The notes: generated by a model from the sequence alone, not told the origin. A stretch of 64,000 bases of DNA from CAZJRQ01 sp964548535 (GCA_964548535.1 CAZJRQ010000004.1:1-64000), one strand, 5' to 3'; positions 6,329 to 15,856 are shown, counted from the first letter of the stretch. Program-made: numbers and translations.

Positions 6329-7546
6329 ATGACAATTTTTGAAGAACTAGAACGTCGCGGACTGTTAGCTCAGCTAACTAACGAGAAAGAAATTAAAGAG
6401 CTTGTGAATGCAGGAAAGGCAACTTTCTATATTGGTTTTGACCCAACAGCTGACAGCTTGCACGTTGGTCACTTTATGGCACTTTGCCTTATGAAAAGAT
6501 TGCAAATGGCTGGAAATAAGCCGATTGTACTTCTTGGCGGCGGTACTGGAATGATTGGCGACCCATCAGGAAAATCTGACATGAGAAAGATGATGACACC
6601 TGAAACAATTCAGCATAATGTCGATTGTTTTGTAAAGCAAATGAGCAGATTTATTGATTTTTCAGAGGACAAGGCTATTGTTGTAAATAACAAGGATTGG
6701 CTTATGGATCTTAATTATGTTGAGCTTTTGCGTGATGTTGGACCGCATTTCAGTGTAAATAGAATGCTTTCAGCAGAGTGCTACAAGCAGAGAATGGAAA
6801 AGGGACTTTCATTTTTAGAGTTTAACTACATGATAATGCAGAGCTACGATTTCTATATGCTGTTCCAAAAATACGGCTGTAATATGCAGTTTGGCGGAGA
6901 TGACCAGTGGAGTAATATGCTTGGCGGTACTGAGCTTATCAGACGTAAGCTTGGCAAGGATGCTCACGCAATGACAATCACACTTCTTCTAAATTCTGAA
7001 GGAAAGAAAATGGGTAAAACTGAAAACGGTGCTGTTTGGCTTGACGCTGAAAAGACTTCTCCTTACGATTTCTTCCAGTACTGGAGAAATGTTTCTGACG
7101 CCGATGTTATCAAGTGCCTAAAAATGCTTACATTTGTTCCAGTTGAAGAAATTGAAGAAATGGAAAAGACAATGGAGGGTGCTCAGTTTAACGTTGCTAA
7201 GGAGCTTTTAGCTTATGAGCTTACAAAGCTTGTTCATGGTGATGAGGAGGCTGACAAGGCTCGTGACGCTGCAAAGGCATTATTCTCTGACGGTAAGGAC
7301 GATTCAAATATGCCATCAACAGTAATTACTGCTGACAATTTGACTGACGGAAAAATTGGAATTTTGGATCTTCTAGCAGTAACAGGACTTGCTCCGTCGA
7401 AGAGTGAGGGCAGACGCCTTGTAACTCAAAATGGTATCGCAATTAATGATGAGAAATTTACCGATCCAAAGGGCTTGGTTGATTTGTCAGAGCCTGTAAT
7501 TATCAAAAAGGGTAAGAAGGTTTTCCATAAGGCGATTGCTGAATAA
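6329..7546 (+). CDS. tyrS: Tyrosyl-tRNA synthetase
   Basis: A class I aminoacyl-tRNA synthetase that charges tRNA-Tyr. The HIGH-type motif is HVGH (45-48), the second signature is KMGKT (227-231) and a C-terminal S4 RNA-binding domain starts near residue 340. Length 405 aa is typical. The start follows AAGGAG. It lies downstream of the Tyr T-box at 4994-5281, with the radical SAM gene in between, and a terminator follows at 7572. Confidence 0.96.
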   Translation: MTIFEELERRGLLAQLTNEKEIKELVNAGKATFYIGFDPTADSLHVGHFMALCLMKRLQMAGNKPIVLLGGGTGMIGDPSGKSDMRKMMTPETIQHNVDCFVKQMSRFIDFSEDKAIVVNNKDWLMDLNYVELLRDVGPHFSVNRMLSAECYKQRMEKGLSFLEFNYMIMQSYDFYMLFQKYGCNMQFGGDDQWSNMLGGTELIRRKLGKDAHAMTITLLLNSEGKKMGKTENGAVWLDAEKTSPYDFFQYWRNVSDADVIKCLKMLTFVPVEEIEEMEKTMEGAQFNVAKELLAYELTKLVHGDEEADKARDAAKALFSDGKDDSNMPSTVITADNLTDGKIGILDLLAVTGLAPSKSEGRRLVTQNGIAINDEKFTDPKGLVDLSEPVIIKKGKKVFHKAIAE

Positions 7547-7571
7547 TTGAAATAAATTTGAGTGAAATTAA

Positions 7572-7603
7572 GACTGTATCATAAAATTGATACAGTCTTT
7601 TTT
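7572..7603. terminator. Bidirectional terminator between tyrS and udp
   Basis: GACTGTATCA pairs with TGATACAGTC (10 bp, 6-nt loop) and is followed by six T. It serves convergent genes. Confidence 0.8.
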
Positions 7604-7648
7604 GTGCATGAAAAATGCACAACAGCCAAATTAGCCATTGTGCAAAAA

Positions 7649-8437
7649 CTATTTTTTATCATTAGCAATCAGTATCTTCAACGCACCGATTACGCAGTTT
7701 ATCGCCCTTGATGAATCGTCAGTTATGTTGTCTGACAGATTAGCCTTTGAACGCTCGACGTTCCACAGAGCAGTCAAAACTGCACCCGCTCTAACTTTTC
7801 GAGCGGCAGATACTGCAAATACGGCAGCACATTCCATTTCAGAAGTCAAACATCCGCATTTAAGATAGCTGTCCCAGCGTTGCTTTATGTCAGCAGACAT
7901 TGGGGAGTCATCAGGCTCAACTTCGCCGTAAAAGCTGTCTTTTGAGTGTACAACGCCAACGTGATATTGTTTTCCAATCTCGCTGGTAGACAGTTGCTCA
8001 GCAGACTTTGCAAGAGCAGAAACAACTTCAAAGTCAGCAACGGCAGGGTAGTCGATAGGTAAATATTCGGCAGTTGTACCCTCACCGCGAACAGCCGCAG
8101 ATGCAATACATAAATCTCCGCCGCTGACTTTTAAGTCCATTCCGCCGCTTGTGCCGATTCTGATAAACGTATCAGCACCGCACTTTACAAGCTCCTCAAC
8201 CGCAATAGCCGCTGACGGTCCGCCGATTCCTGTAGAACATACAGTGACCTTTTCACCGTCAAGAACGCCAGTGTAGACGTTGTATTCTCTGTTGCTTGCC
8301 ACCTGAATAGGATTATCCAAAAGCTTAGCAATCTTAGGCACTCTGCCAGGGTCGCCTGGTAAAATAACATATCTGCCAACTTCTTCAGGAATAGTTTTTA
8401 TATGAAATTGTCTTTCAGTATCCATAATACTTGCCAT
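7649..8437 (-). CDS. udp: Uridine phosphorylase / nucleoside phosphorylase
   Basis: A 262-aa PNP/UDP-family phosphorylase that splits uridine (or a related nucleoside) with phosphate to the base and ribose-1-phosphate. Phosphate-site motif LPGDPGR is at 27-32, RIGTSGG near 92-98 follows, and SEMECAAVF near 199-207 holds the Glu-Met-Glu of the ribose site. The start follows GAGGTGATTTT. The family is clear; exact nucleoside preference is inferred. It lies downstream of a DUF3592 membrane protein with a 15-bp gap. Confidence 0.85.
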   Translation of the reverse strand: MASIMDTERQFHIKTIPEEVGRYVILPGDPGRVPKIAKLLDNPIQVASNREYNVYTGVLDGEKVTVCSTGIGGPSAAIAVEELVKCGADTFIRIGTSGGMDLKVSGGDLCIASAAVRGEGTTAEYLPIDYPAVADFEVVSALAKSAEQLSTSEIGKQYHVGVVHSKDSFYGEVEPDDSPMSADIKQRWDSYLKCGCLTSEMECAAVFAVSAARKVRAGAVLTALWNVERSKANLSDNITDDSSRAINCVIGALKILIANDKK

Positions 8438-8452
8438 AAAATCACCTCAAAT

Positions 8453-9049
8453 TTATTTTGAAATAAACGAATCATCGCCGTTAAAATAATCATTCTGATT
8501 ATTTTGATTTTGATCGGACATGTTGGACTGAGTTTGCTGATTGGTCAACTTGTTCTTCTTTGAGAACTTAAAACCGGCAATAATTATTACTATTCCCAAA
8601 ACCACAAATGATCCGCCAATTATACCAAATATAGTTGAAATCAAAGAATAAGTATCATCACCCACAATGTAAAAAACAGTTACGTCGTCAGGATTATACA
8701 TAATTTCAACCTCTTGATCAACGTAATAATTGCATGGAGATTTGTATACACCAGTACCTTGCAAAACATCATTGCCGTTCGCAGAATATGAGACAACTGG
8801 CATATAGGAATCGTACTCTGAGTCAGAATTGGTTTTAAGTTCAGTCACAGTTCCGATGGTGGATTGTGTGCATGAATTTACTTTATTGTTTGATGAAACT
8901 CCTAAGAATATTGCAATTATTGCAAAAATTAACCCTACAAATGCGAAAATTGAGCCAGTGAGTTTTAAAACATGTGATGAATAGTCATACAAATTCTGCG
9001 ATTGTCTTTTTGCAGTTCTGTACGAATTGGATAATTTTGAATAGCTCAT
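8453..9049 (-). CDS. DUF3592-type membrane protein
   Basis: A 198-aa protein with one membrane helix near residues 30-52, an extracellular DUF3592-like beta domain (TIGTVTELKTNSDSEYDSYMP through VEIMYNPDD) and a second helix near 137-160. A Gln/Asn-rich cytoplasmic tail follows. The function of the domain is unknown. Its ATG overlaps the stop codon of the small upstream membrane gene (ATGA), so the two are translationally coupled, with udp following. Confidence 0.65.
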   Translation of the reverse strand: MSYSKLSNSYRTAKRQSQNLYDYSSHVLKLTGSIFAFVGLIFAIIAIFLGVSSNNKVNSCTQSTIGTVTELKTNSDSEYDSYMPVVSYSANGNDVLQGTGVYKSPCNYYVDQEVEIMYNPDDVTVFYIVGDDTYSLISTIFGIIGGSFVVLGIVIIIAGFKFSKKNKLTNQQTQSNMSDQNQNNQNDYFNGDDSFISK

Positions 9050-9210
9050 AAAATGTTCCCCTTATATTTTTCATTGTTTCTGTAAAGTTTCTTGTTATTC
9101 ACATAAGAAACTATGCCGAATATAACCGAAATTCCTCCGATTACTAAAGCGAAAAGAAATTTGCCGTAAACATCTTTGTCCTCTTTTACGTGAAATTCAG
9201 TAGGGACCAT
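9046..9210 (-). CDS. Small single-pass membrane protein (54 aa)
   Basis: A minus-strand ORF from ATG 9210 to TGA 9046, with one hydrophobic helix in the middle (FLFALVIGGISVIFGIVSYV) and a basic C-terminus. Its stop codon overlaps the start of the DUF3592 gene (ATGA). No clear ribosome binding site precedes the ATG, and the frame is closed by a TAG a few codons upstream. It could be the 3' part of a decayed membrane gene that still couples translation. Confidence 0.45.
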   Translation of the reverse strand: MVPTEFHVKEDKDVYGKFLFALVIGGISVIFGIVSYVNNKKLYRNNEKYKGNIL

Positions 9211-9261
9211 AAACCAGTGTACAATCTTAACCTAGCATAATCTTTACACCGTTCATTATGT

Positions 9262-9302
9262 AATAAAAATTCTTGATAAATATATTATACCAAGAATTTT
9301 TA
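9262..9302 (-). terminator. Terminator of nadBC
   Basis: An 11-bp AAAAATTCTTG/CAAGAATTTTT stem (9265-9275 with 9291-9301), about 30 bp past the nadC stop codon. The loop contains TATAAT on the minus strand and could also act as a -10 for the next gene. Confidence 0.65.
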
Positions 9303-9332
9303 GAGAATATTACATTTTAATTGCTTTACGGC

Positions 9333-10172
9333 TTATTTATCAATCTTCATAGAAATATCAAAAGCCTTAACAGAGTGTGTAAGCGCACCAAGAGAAATAA
9401 TATCAACGCCAGTTTCAGCTATACCTCTGATAGTTTCAGCAGTAACATTTCCAGATGCTTCAAGCTTAGCTCTGCCATTTGTAATCTTGACAGCTTTTGC
9501 CATATCCTCATTTGACATGTTGTCAAGCATAATAACTTCTACACCAAGTTCTAACGCCTCGTTAAGCTCGTCTAAATTAGCGACCTCAACCTCGATTTTT
9601 ACAGTGTGTCCCATTTTATTGCGCAATTCGTTTACAGCATTTGTCATGCTTCCATAAGCGTCAAGATGTGTGTCTTTAAGCATTGCGCAGTCAGATAAAT
9701 TATATCTGTGATTGCGTCCGCCGCCGACAGTAACAGCATATTTTTGCAAAACTCTAAGCCCAGGCAAAGTTTTTCTTGTGTCAGCAATTGATGCTTTTGT
9801 GCCGTCAACAAGCTTTACGCATTTGTTAGTGGCAGTAGCAACACCGGACATGTGCTGAAGAATGTTAAGAGCAGTTCTCTCGCCCTTTAGTAAAGCTCTA
9901 GTTTTTCCTGAAATCTTTGCGATGATGTCGCCTTTTTTAACTTCTTGACCGTCCTTGATGAATACCTCAAAAGTTGTGCTGTCATCAAGCAAAGTAAAAA
10001 CTCTAAGAGCAATATCAATTCCGCAAAGCACACCGCTGTCCTTAGCAACATATTTCGCAGTAGTTACAGCGTCTTCATCAACTAGATAATCTGTAGTAAC
10101 ATCAACATAGTTAATGTCCTCAAGAAGAGCATTTTTTATAATATCATCAATTTGAAATTGCATTAAATTCAT
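9333..10172 (-). CDS. nadC: Quinolinate phosphoribosyltransferase NadC
   Basis: NadC converts quinolinate and PRPP to nicotinate mononucleotide, CO2 and PPi. The 279-aa protein shows KGERTALNILQHMSG (96-110), DTRKTLPGLR (131-140), the GGGRNHR loop (150-156) and a C-terminal ASGNV...GVDIISLGALTHS phosphate site. It follows nadB by 25 bp in one operon. Confidence 0.95.
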   Translation of the reverse strand: MNLMQFQIDDIIKNALLEDINYVDVTTDYLVDEDAVTTAKYVAKDSGVLCGIDIALRVFTLLDDSTTFEVFIKDGQEVKKGDIIAKISGKTRALLKGERTALNILQHMSGVATATNKCVKLVDGTKASIADTRKTLPGLRVLQKYAVTVGGGRNHRYNLSDCAMLKDTHLDAYGSMTNAVNELRNKMGHTVKIEVEVANLDELNEALELGVEVIMLDNMSNEDMAKAVKITNGRAKLEASGNVTAETIRGIAETGVDIISLGALTHSVKAFDISMKIDK

Positions 10173-10197
10173 GTTAGAAATTCCTTTCAGTAACTGT

Positions 10198-11712
10198 TTA
10201 ATCTATAGGATCAGGTGTTTCAAATTTTGGCTGCGGCATAATATCAGTATTCTCAATCGAGATTTTATAAGCCTCGCCTAAAATAATACATGCAACAGTA
10301 GCTAAAGATTTTGCCTCGATATAGTCCTTGTCAATTTCGAATCGACCAGAATCCAGAACTTCCTTAATGTGGAGCATATGCTCATAACCTTCGGGCAAAG
10401 CTTTTACCTTTGGAAGAACAAAATATGTCGACTGCATAATCTGACGAGTTTCAGTACGAATACCACTAGGAATGTGCGGAGCGTTTTCGTTAGTTTCAAA
10501 CTCATAAGGCATAAACGATTTTTCACACTGACTGTTTTGATGATTTATGTTAGCAGCAGCACGACGTGAGAATACCAATGCCTCAAGAAGTGAATTACTT
10601 GCAAGACGATTGTTTCCATGCACTCCAGTATGCGAGCATTCGCCGCAAGCATATAGATTTTTTATAGATGTTCTTGAATTTATATCAACATTAATTCCGC
10701 CCATTAGATAGTGCTGACATGGATAAATTGGAATCAAATCGGTAGTCATGTCATATCCGGCATTAAGTAGATTCGAGTAAATCATAGGGAATCTGTTTTT
10801 TATAAACTCAGGGTCTTTGTGAGTAATGTCAAGATAAAAATTATCCGACCCAGTTCTTTCAGATTCAAAAATGATAGAATGTGAAACAACATCACGAGGT
10901 GCAAGCTCAAGACGCTTGTCGTATCTTTGCATAAAACGCTCTCCGTCACAGTTTTTCAGATAAGCACCCTCACCGCGAACAGCCTCAGAAATCAAAAAGC
11001 ATTCACGAGTTTTATGATTACTAAAAGCAGTAGGGTGAAATTGAATATAGCTCAAATTCTTAATTTTTGCGCCCATGTCGTAAGCAAGGGCGATTCCGTC
11101 GCCGGTAGCAATTGCAGAGTTAGTAGTGTATTCGTAAACTCTGCCGATTCCGCCAGTTGCAAAAACTGCAAAGTGAGAATTGCAAGTAACATATTCGCCA
11201 TTTTTAAATACTAAAAAAGAAAATCCAGTTGCAGTTTTTTTGCAGTCACACATAAGTGTGTCTTCCCAAATTTCAACATTTTCAAGTTCCTGAACATTTC
11301 TTAAAAGAGTATTTTCTATTTCAGAACCGGTTGCATCCTTGTGATGAAAAATTCGGTGCATACTATGTCCGCCCTCAAGCGTACGATGATAGTCACCATC
11401 AGATTTTTTGTCGAAAGAAACACCCATTTTAATAATCTCATCAATATCAATAGCAGCTTCATTTACAAGCACATCAGTTGACTCGGGATCATTTTCATAT
11501 CCACCAGCGACAAAAGTATCATGCTTGTGTTTTTCGGGATTATCCTCAGGACTATTATAAACACCAGCAATGCCGCCTTGAGCAAGAGAAGAGTTGCATA
11601 AAGTGAGCTCTTGTTTTGATAAAATCAATACACGAAGGTCACGAGAAAGATTGTAAGCATTATAAAGACCAGCGATACCGCATCCAGCGATTATTACATC
11701 AAAATTGTTCAT
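10198..11712 (-). CDS. nadB: L-aspartate oxidase NadB
   Basis: A flavoprotein that oxidises L-aspartate to iminoaspartate for NAD synthesis. An FAD-binding GCGIAGLYNAY lies at 10-20 and SLAQGGIAGV at 42-51. The succinate dehydrogenase/fumarate reductase-like active-site segments EAVRGEGAYL and CGECSHTGVHGNNRLASNSL are present. Length 504 aa is normal. nadC follows; nadA, which must take the unstable product, is not in the window, so it must be elsewhere or absent. Confidence 0.93.
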   Translation of the reverse strand: MNNFDVIIAGCGIAGLYNAYNLSRDLRVLILSKQELTLCNSSLAQGGIAGVYNSPEDNPEKHKHDTFVAGGYENDPESTDVLVNEAAIDIDEIIKMGVSFDKKSDGDYHRTLEGGHSMHRIFHHKDATGSEIENTLLRNVQELENVEIWEDTLMCDCKKTATGFSFLVFKNGEYVTCNSHFAVFATGGIGRVYEYTTNSAIATGDGIALAYDMGAKIKNLSYIQFHPTAFSNHKTRECFLISEAVRGEGAYLKNCDGERFMQRYDKRLELAPRDVVSHSIIFESERTGSDNFYLDITHKDPEFIKNRFPMIYSNLLNAGYDMTTDLIPIYPCQHYLMGGINVDINSRTSIKNLYACGECSHTGVHGNNRLASNSLLEALVFSRRAAANINHQNSQCEKSFMPYEFETNENAPHIPSGIRTETRQIMQSTYFVLPKVKALPEGYEHMLHIKEVLDSGRFEIDKDYIEAKSLATVACIILGEAYKISIENTDIMPQPKFETPDPID

Positions 11713-11861
11713 CTTTTAAACCTCTTTTTGTTGACTGTCCTAAAACAGCCACTTTAATATACTTATTTTAGTATATCACATTTTTAACTATATTTCAATA
11801 ACAAAATGTAAAAATCGGAAAATTAGCTTAGCTTTTAATTATATATGATTTAAAAACAAAA

Positions 11862-11891
11862 AAATGGCTAAAGAATAATCTTTAGCCATTT
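11862..11891 (-). terminator. Terminator of adhE
   Basis: AATGGCTAAAGA/TCTTTAGCCATT stem with a tiny loop, then a T-rich run on the minus strand, 23 bp after the adhE stop. Confidence 0.75.
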
Positions 11892-11913
11892 TATATAGAG
11901 GTTTATATTGGAA

Positions 11914-14523
11914 TTATTTACCGTAATAAGTCTTTAGGTAAATTTCCTTAATTTCGCTCATTAGAGGGTATCTTGGGTTAGCACCTGTGCACTGGTCATC
12001 AAATGCATCCTCAACCATTTGGTCAAGAGACTCAAGGAATGCCTTCTCGTCAACGCCATACTCAGCAATAGTCTTCTTGATACCAACAGTAGCCTTAAGC
12101 TCTTCGATAGCATCAATGAATTTAGCAAGAGTATCTTCGTCGTTCTTACCTGAAATACCGATAAAGTTAGCACACTCAACATATCTCTCAAGAGTATGAG
12201 GATACTGATACTGTGAGAAAGTACCCATCTTGCGAGGAGCAGTTACAGAGTTGAACTTCATGATCTCAGTGATTAGAAGAGCATTAGCAACACCGTGAGG
12301 TAGGTGGTGATATGAACCAAGCTTATGAGCCATTGAGTGACAAACACCCAAGAAAGCGTTTGCAAATGCCATACCAGCAAGAGTTGAAGCGTTAGCCATT
12401 TCTTCACGAGCAATAACGTCAGTCTGACCATTCTCATAAGCATCAGGAAGATACTTAAAGATTAGCTTGATAGCCTTAAGAGCAAGACCGTCAGTGTAGT
12501 CAGTTGCCATTACTGAAGCGTAAGCCTCAAGAGCATGAGTAAGAGCATCGATACCTGAAGCAGATGTTAGACCCTTAGGAGCTGACATCATGTTGTCAGT
12601 GTCAATAATAGCCATGTTAGGCATTAGCTCGTAGTCAGCTAGAGGGTACTTAGTACCAGTCTTTTCGTCAGTGATAACTGCGAAAGGAGTAACCTCAGAA
12701 CCTGTACCTGAAGATGTAGGAACAGCGATGAAGTAAGCCTTTTCACCCATCTTAGGGAAAGTGTAAACTCTCTTACGGATATCGATAAATCTCATAGCCA
12801 TATCCATAAAGTCAGCCTCAGGATGCTCATACATTACCCACATAATCTTTGCAGCGTCCATTGCAGAACCACCACCAAGAGCGATAATAGTATCAGGCTC
12901 GAAAGCTGTCATTGCCTTTGTACCTTCGATAGCACAAGCAAGAGTTGGATCAGGAGCAACATCAAAGAATACGTTGTAAACAATACCCATCTCGTCTAGC
13001 TTATCAGTAATTGACTTAGTGTAACCGTTCTTGTATAGGAACTGGTCAGTAACAATAAATGCTCTCTTCTTGCCCATTACATTTTTAAGTTCGTCAAGAG
13101 CTACAGGTAGACAACCCTTCTTAAAGTAAACCTTTTCAGGTGCTCTGAACCAAAGCATATTCTCTCTCCTCTCAGCAACAGTCTTGATGTTCATAAGATG
13201 TTTAACACCTACATTCTCAGAAACGGAGTTACCGCCCCATGAGCCGCATCCTAGAGTTAGTGAAGGAGCAAGCTTAAAGTTGTAAAGGTCACCGATACCA
13301 CCCTGTGATGAAGGTGTGTTTACAAGAATACGGCAAGTCTTCATCTTAGCCTGGAATTTGTTTAGCTTATCCTGCTCAGTAGCAACATTTAGATAGATTG
13401 ATGAAGTATGACCAAATCCGCCATCCTTAACAAGTCTGTCAGCCTTATAAAGAGCATCCTCAAAGTCCTTAGACTTATACATAGCAAGAACTGGAGATAG
13501 CTTCTCGTGAGCGAACTCTTCTTCAAGCTCAACAGAAGAAACTTCACCAATAAGAATCTTAGAATCAACAGGAACGTCAACGCCAGCAAGCTTAGCAATA
13601 GTGTGAGCTGACTGACCAACAATCTTAGCGTTAAGTGCGCCATTGATGATGATTGTCTTTCTAACCTTTTCAGTTTCATCCTTATTAAGAATGTAGCAAC
13701 CACGAGTCTTGAATTCCTTCTTAACAGCATCGTAGATTGACTTGTCAACGATAACTGACTGCTCAGAAGCACAAATCATACCGTTGTCAAAAGTCTTAGA
13801 ATGGATGATTGATGATACAGCAAGCAAAATATCAGCAGACTCGTCGATAATTGCAGGAGTATTACCAGCACCAACACCTAGGGCAGGCTTACCGCTTGAA
13901 TAAGCAGCCTTAACCATTCCAGGACCACCAGTAGCAAGGATGCAGTCAGCTTCCTTCATTACAGTGTTTGTAAGTTCAAGTGATGGAACGTCAATCCAGC
14001 CGATGATTCCCTTAGGAGCACCAGCTTCAACAGCAGCATCAAGAACAATCTTAGCAGCTCTGATAGTACAGTTCTTAGCTCTTGGATGTGGGCTGATGAT
14101 GATACCATTTCTAGTTTTTAGTGAAATCATTGTTTTGAAAATTGCAGTTGAAGTTGGGTTAGTTGTTGGAATAACAGCAGCAATAACACCGATAGGCTCA
14201 AGTACCTTCTTAATACCGAAAGCCTTGTCCTCTTCAACAACACCACAAGTCTGAACATTCTTGTAAGCGTTATAGATATATTCTGCAGCATAGTTGTTCT
14301 TGATAACCTTGTCTTCAACAACGCCCATGCCTGATTCTGCAACAGCATCCTTAGCTAGTGAAATTCTTGCCTTGTTAGCAGCAAGTGCAGCAGCCTTGAA
14401 AATCTTATCAACCTGCTCCTGAGTGTAAGTTGAGAAAATTTCTTGAGCAGCTCTAACTTCAGCAATCTTAGCTTCTAGAGCTTCAACAGTGTCAACCAAT
14501 ACTGGTGTTTCATTCTTTGCCAT
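11914..14523 (-). CDS. adhE: Bifunctional acetaldehyde-CoA/alcohol dehydrogenase AdhE
   Basis: AdhE reduces acetyl-CoA to ethanol in two NADH steps, balancing redox during fermentation. The N-terminal half is an aldehyde dehydrogenase with catalytic Cys in GMICASEQS (about residue 246). The C-terminal half, from about 450, is an iron-dependent alcohol dehydrogenase with GGGSAMDAAK and the metal-binding HSMAHKLGSYHHLPHG region. The start at 14523 has GGAGG 8 nt upstream; a longer frame to 14580 lacks an RBS. Length 869 aa is typical. Codon use suggests high expression. Confidence 0.96.
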   Translation of the reverse strand: MAKNETPVLVDTVEALEAKIAEVRAAQEIFSTYTQEQVDKIFKAAALAANKARISLAKDAVAESGMGVVEDKVIKNNYAAEYIYNAYKNVQTCGVVEEDKAFGIKKVLEPIGVIAAVIPTTNPTSTAIFKTMISLKTRNGIIISPHPRAKNCTIRAAKIVLDAAVEAGAPKGIIGWIDVPSLELTNTVMKEADCILATGGPGMVKAAYSSGKPALGVGAGNTPAIIDESADILLAVSSIIHSKTFDNGMICASEQSVIVDKSIYDAVKKEFKTRGCYILNKDETEKVRKTIIINGALNAKIVGQSAHTIAKLAGVDVPVDSKILIGEVSSVELEEEFAHEKLSPVLAMYKSKDFEDALYKADRLVKDGGFGHTSSIYLNVATEQDKLNKFQAKMKTCRILVNTPSSQGGIGDLYNFKLAPSLTLGCGSWGGNSVSENVGVKHLMNIKTVAERRENMLWFRAPEKVYFKKGCLPVALDELKNVMGKKRAFIVTDQFLYKNGYTKSITDKLDEMGIVYNVFFDVAPDPTLACAIEGTKAMTAFEPDTIIALGGGSAMDAAKIMWVMYEHPEADFMDMAMRFIDIRKRVYTFPKMGEKAYFIAVPTSSGTGSEVTPFAVITDEKTGTKYPLADYELMPNMAIIDTDNMMSAPKGLTSASGIDALTHALEAYASVMATDYTDGLALKAIKLIFKYLPDAYENGQTDVIAREEMANASTLAGMAFANAFLGVCHSMAHKLGSYHHLPHGVANALLITEIMKFNSVTAPRKMGTFSQYQYPHTLERYVECANFIGISGKNDEDTLAKFIDAIEELKATVGIKKTIAEYGVDEKAFLESLDQMVEDAFDDQCTGANPRYPLMSEIKEIYLKTYYGK

Positions 14524-14614
14524 AAAATAAACCTCCAATAAATTTTTAGCATTTAAAGTGTTTGAAAAATAGATACACATACAAAACTTTGTATATAATA
14601 TCTGCTATATTAAT

Positions 14615-14643
14615 ATTATATATGATTGTTATTTTTTTGTCAA
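14615..14643 (-). promoter_or_regulatory. Promoter of adhE
   Basis: Minus-strand TTGACA (14643-14638), 17-bp spacer, TATAAT (14620-14615). It leaves an ~85-nt leader before adhE. The remaining intergenic DNA up to 15019 is AT-rich and holds, besides this and the next promoter, only a loose TTGTTT...AAACAA palindrome near 14715-14737. Confidence 0.75.
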
Positions 14644-14855
14644 TCTGTTTTTCATACAGCTTTTTTATTTTTTTTGACAACTTTCTTATACAGTATACAC
14701 AAATAATGAATATTGTTTTATATAATGTAAACAAATATATTTTGTATATGTAAAGCAATATGGTGGATTTACTGCTTTAAAGCACATCGTAAATGTATTT
14801 TTTATTAATATATCAAATACAAATAGTAAACTATAGTAAAACATACAAAAAGTAC

Positions 14856-14883
14856 TTGACATTATTGAAAAATGTGGTACAAT
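14856..14883 (+). promoter_or_regulatory. Promoter of the kinase-like gene
   Basis: TTGACA (14856-14861), 16-bp spacer, TACAAT (14878-14883). The leader is ~130 nt and includes two CTATAGTAAA/CTATACTAAA-like repeats around the unit, of unknown meaning. Confidence 0.65.
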
Positions 14884-15019
14884 ATATACAGAGGGAAGAA
14901 ATGCGAAACAAAGATATAAAATTTTGATAAAAATTGGTATTTGAATCGTTTTTCACAAATCAATAATAGTTTTTACTAAAATGGCTAAACTATACTAAAC
15001 CGTAAAGGAGAAATGAGTT

Positions 15020-15781
15020 ATGGAACTAAAAAAACCAGTAGCAAGTAATGAAATTTATGATGTATACGAAAGTGCAGGGCTTGCAGTACGAGTGTACAAA
15101 AAACCTGAGTATAAGGAAAAATGCTTGTATGCCGCATTGACACACGCCAGAGTAGAAACAACTTTGAATCATTCTCAAATTAAGATACCAGTATTGCAGA
15201 ATGTATCCAAAATTGATAATAAATGGGCGATTTCAATTGATTGGGTTGAGGGCAAGACTCTAGAACAGTTAATGGATGAAAATCCAGAAAAGGCTGATGT
15301 GTACTTGACTAAGTTTGTTGAAATGCAGTGTGAAATTCATTCACAGTCAGTGCAGTTGCTTTCAAAATTGAAAGATAAAATGGCAAGACAAATTAAGGAA
15401 CTTGCTCAAATTGACGATATTAGAAAGTATGAGCTTTTGACAAGATTAGATTCGATGCCTAAGCATACAAAGCTTTGCCACAACAATTTTGAGCCAAAGC
15501 ATATAATAGTTAATGATGAGGGTACTTACGTTATTAACTGGGGTTCAGCAAGACAAGGTAATGCATCAGCTGATGTTGCGAAAACTTATTTGCTTTTCAA
15601 GCTTCATAAACCTGAATTTGCTGAAAAATACCTTGACCAGTACTGTATTAAGAGCGGTACTTCAAAGAAATATGTACAGGCTTGGTTGCCAATTGTTGCA
15701 GCTGCACAGCTTGAAAAGGCAACATCTGCTGATGAACTTGAGTTTTTGATGAAGTGGATTGACGTTGTTGATTACGATTAA
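15020..15781 (+). CDS. APH/choline-kinase-like protein with altered catalytic residues
   Basis: A 253-aa protein with the fold signature of aminoglycoside-type phosphotransferases: DWVEGKTLEQLM hinge, then LCHNNFEPKHIIV (152-164) and YVINWGSARQGNASADVAK (170-188). In active relatives the loop is HGDxxxxN and the metal motif is (I/V)DW. Here the Asp is N156, the Asn is H161 and the second Asp is N173. It may be a pseudokinase or use different chemistry. It is monocistronic with a promoter at 14856 and a terminator at 15818; the ribosome binding site is AAAGGAG. No antibiotic resistance role should be assumed. Confidence 0.7.
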   Translation: MELKKPVASNEIYDVYESAGLAVRVYKKPEYKEKCLYAALTHARVETTLNHSQIKIPVLQNVSKIDNKWAISIDWVEGKTLEQLMDENPEKADVYLTKFVEMQCEIHSQSVQLLSKLKDKMARQIKELAQIDDIRKYELLTRLDSMPKHTKLCHNNFEPKHIIVNDEGTYVINWGSARQGNASADVAKTYLLFKLHKPEFAEKYLDQYCIKSGTSKKYVQAWLPIVAAAQLEKATSADELEFLMKWIDVVDYD

Positions 15782-15817
15782 TCTCAGTCAATGACTGTAA
15801 GTGTTAATAAATTGCAC

Positions 15818-15856
15818 AAAAAAGCACGACTTCGATTTTTTGAAGTCGTGCTTTTA
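15818..15856. terminator. Bidirectional terminator
   Basis: AAAAGCACGACTTC/GAAGTCGTGCTTTT stem with T runs on both strands between convergent genes. Confidence 0.8.

Noticed and set aside
13389..13772. 127-aa minus-strand ORF inside adhE
   Set aside because: It is an out-of-frame Leu/Ser-rich shadow of adhE with no RBS.
14715..14737. TTGTTT...AAACAA palindrome as a Rex site upstream of adhE
   Set aside because: The arms are too far apart for the usual Rex operator and it lies well upstream of the promoter.
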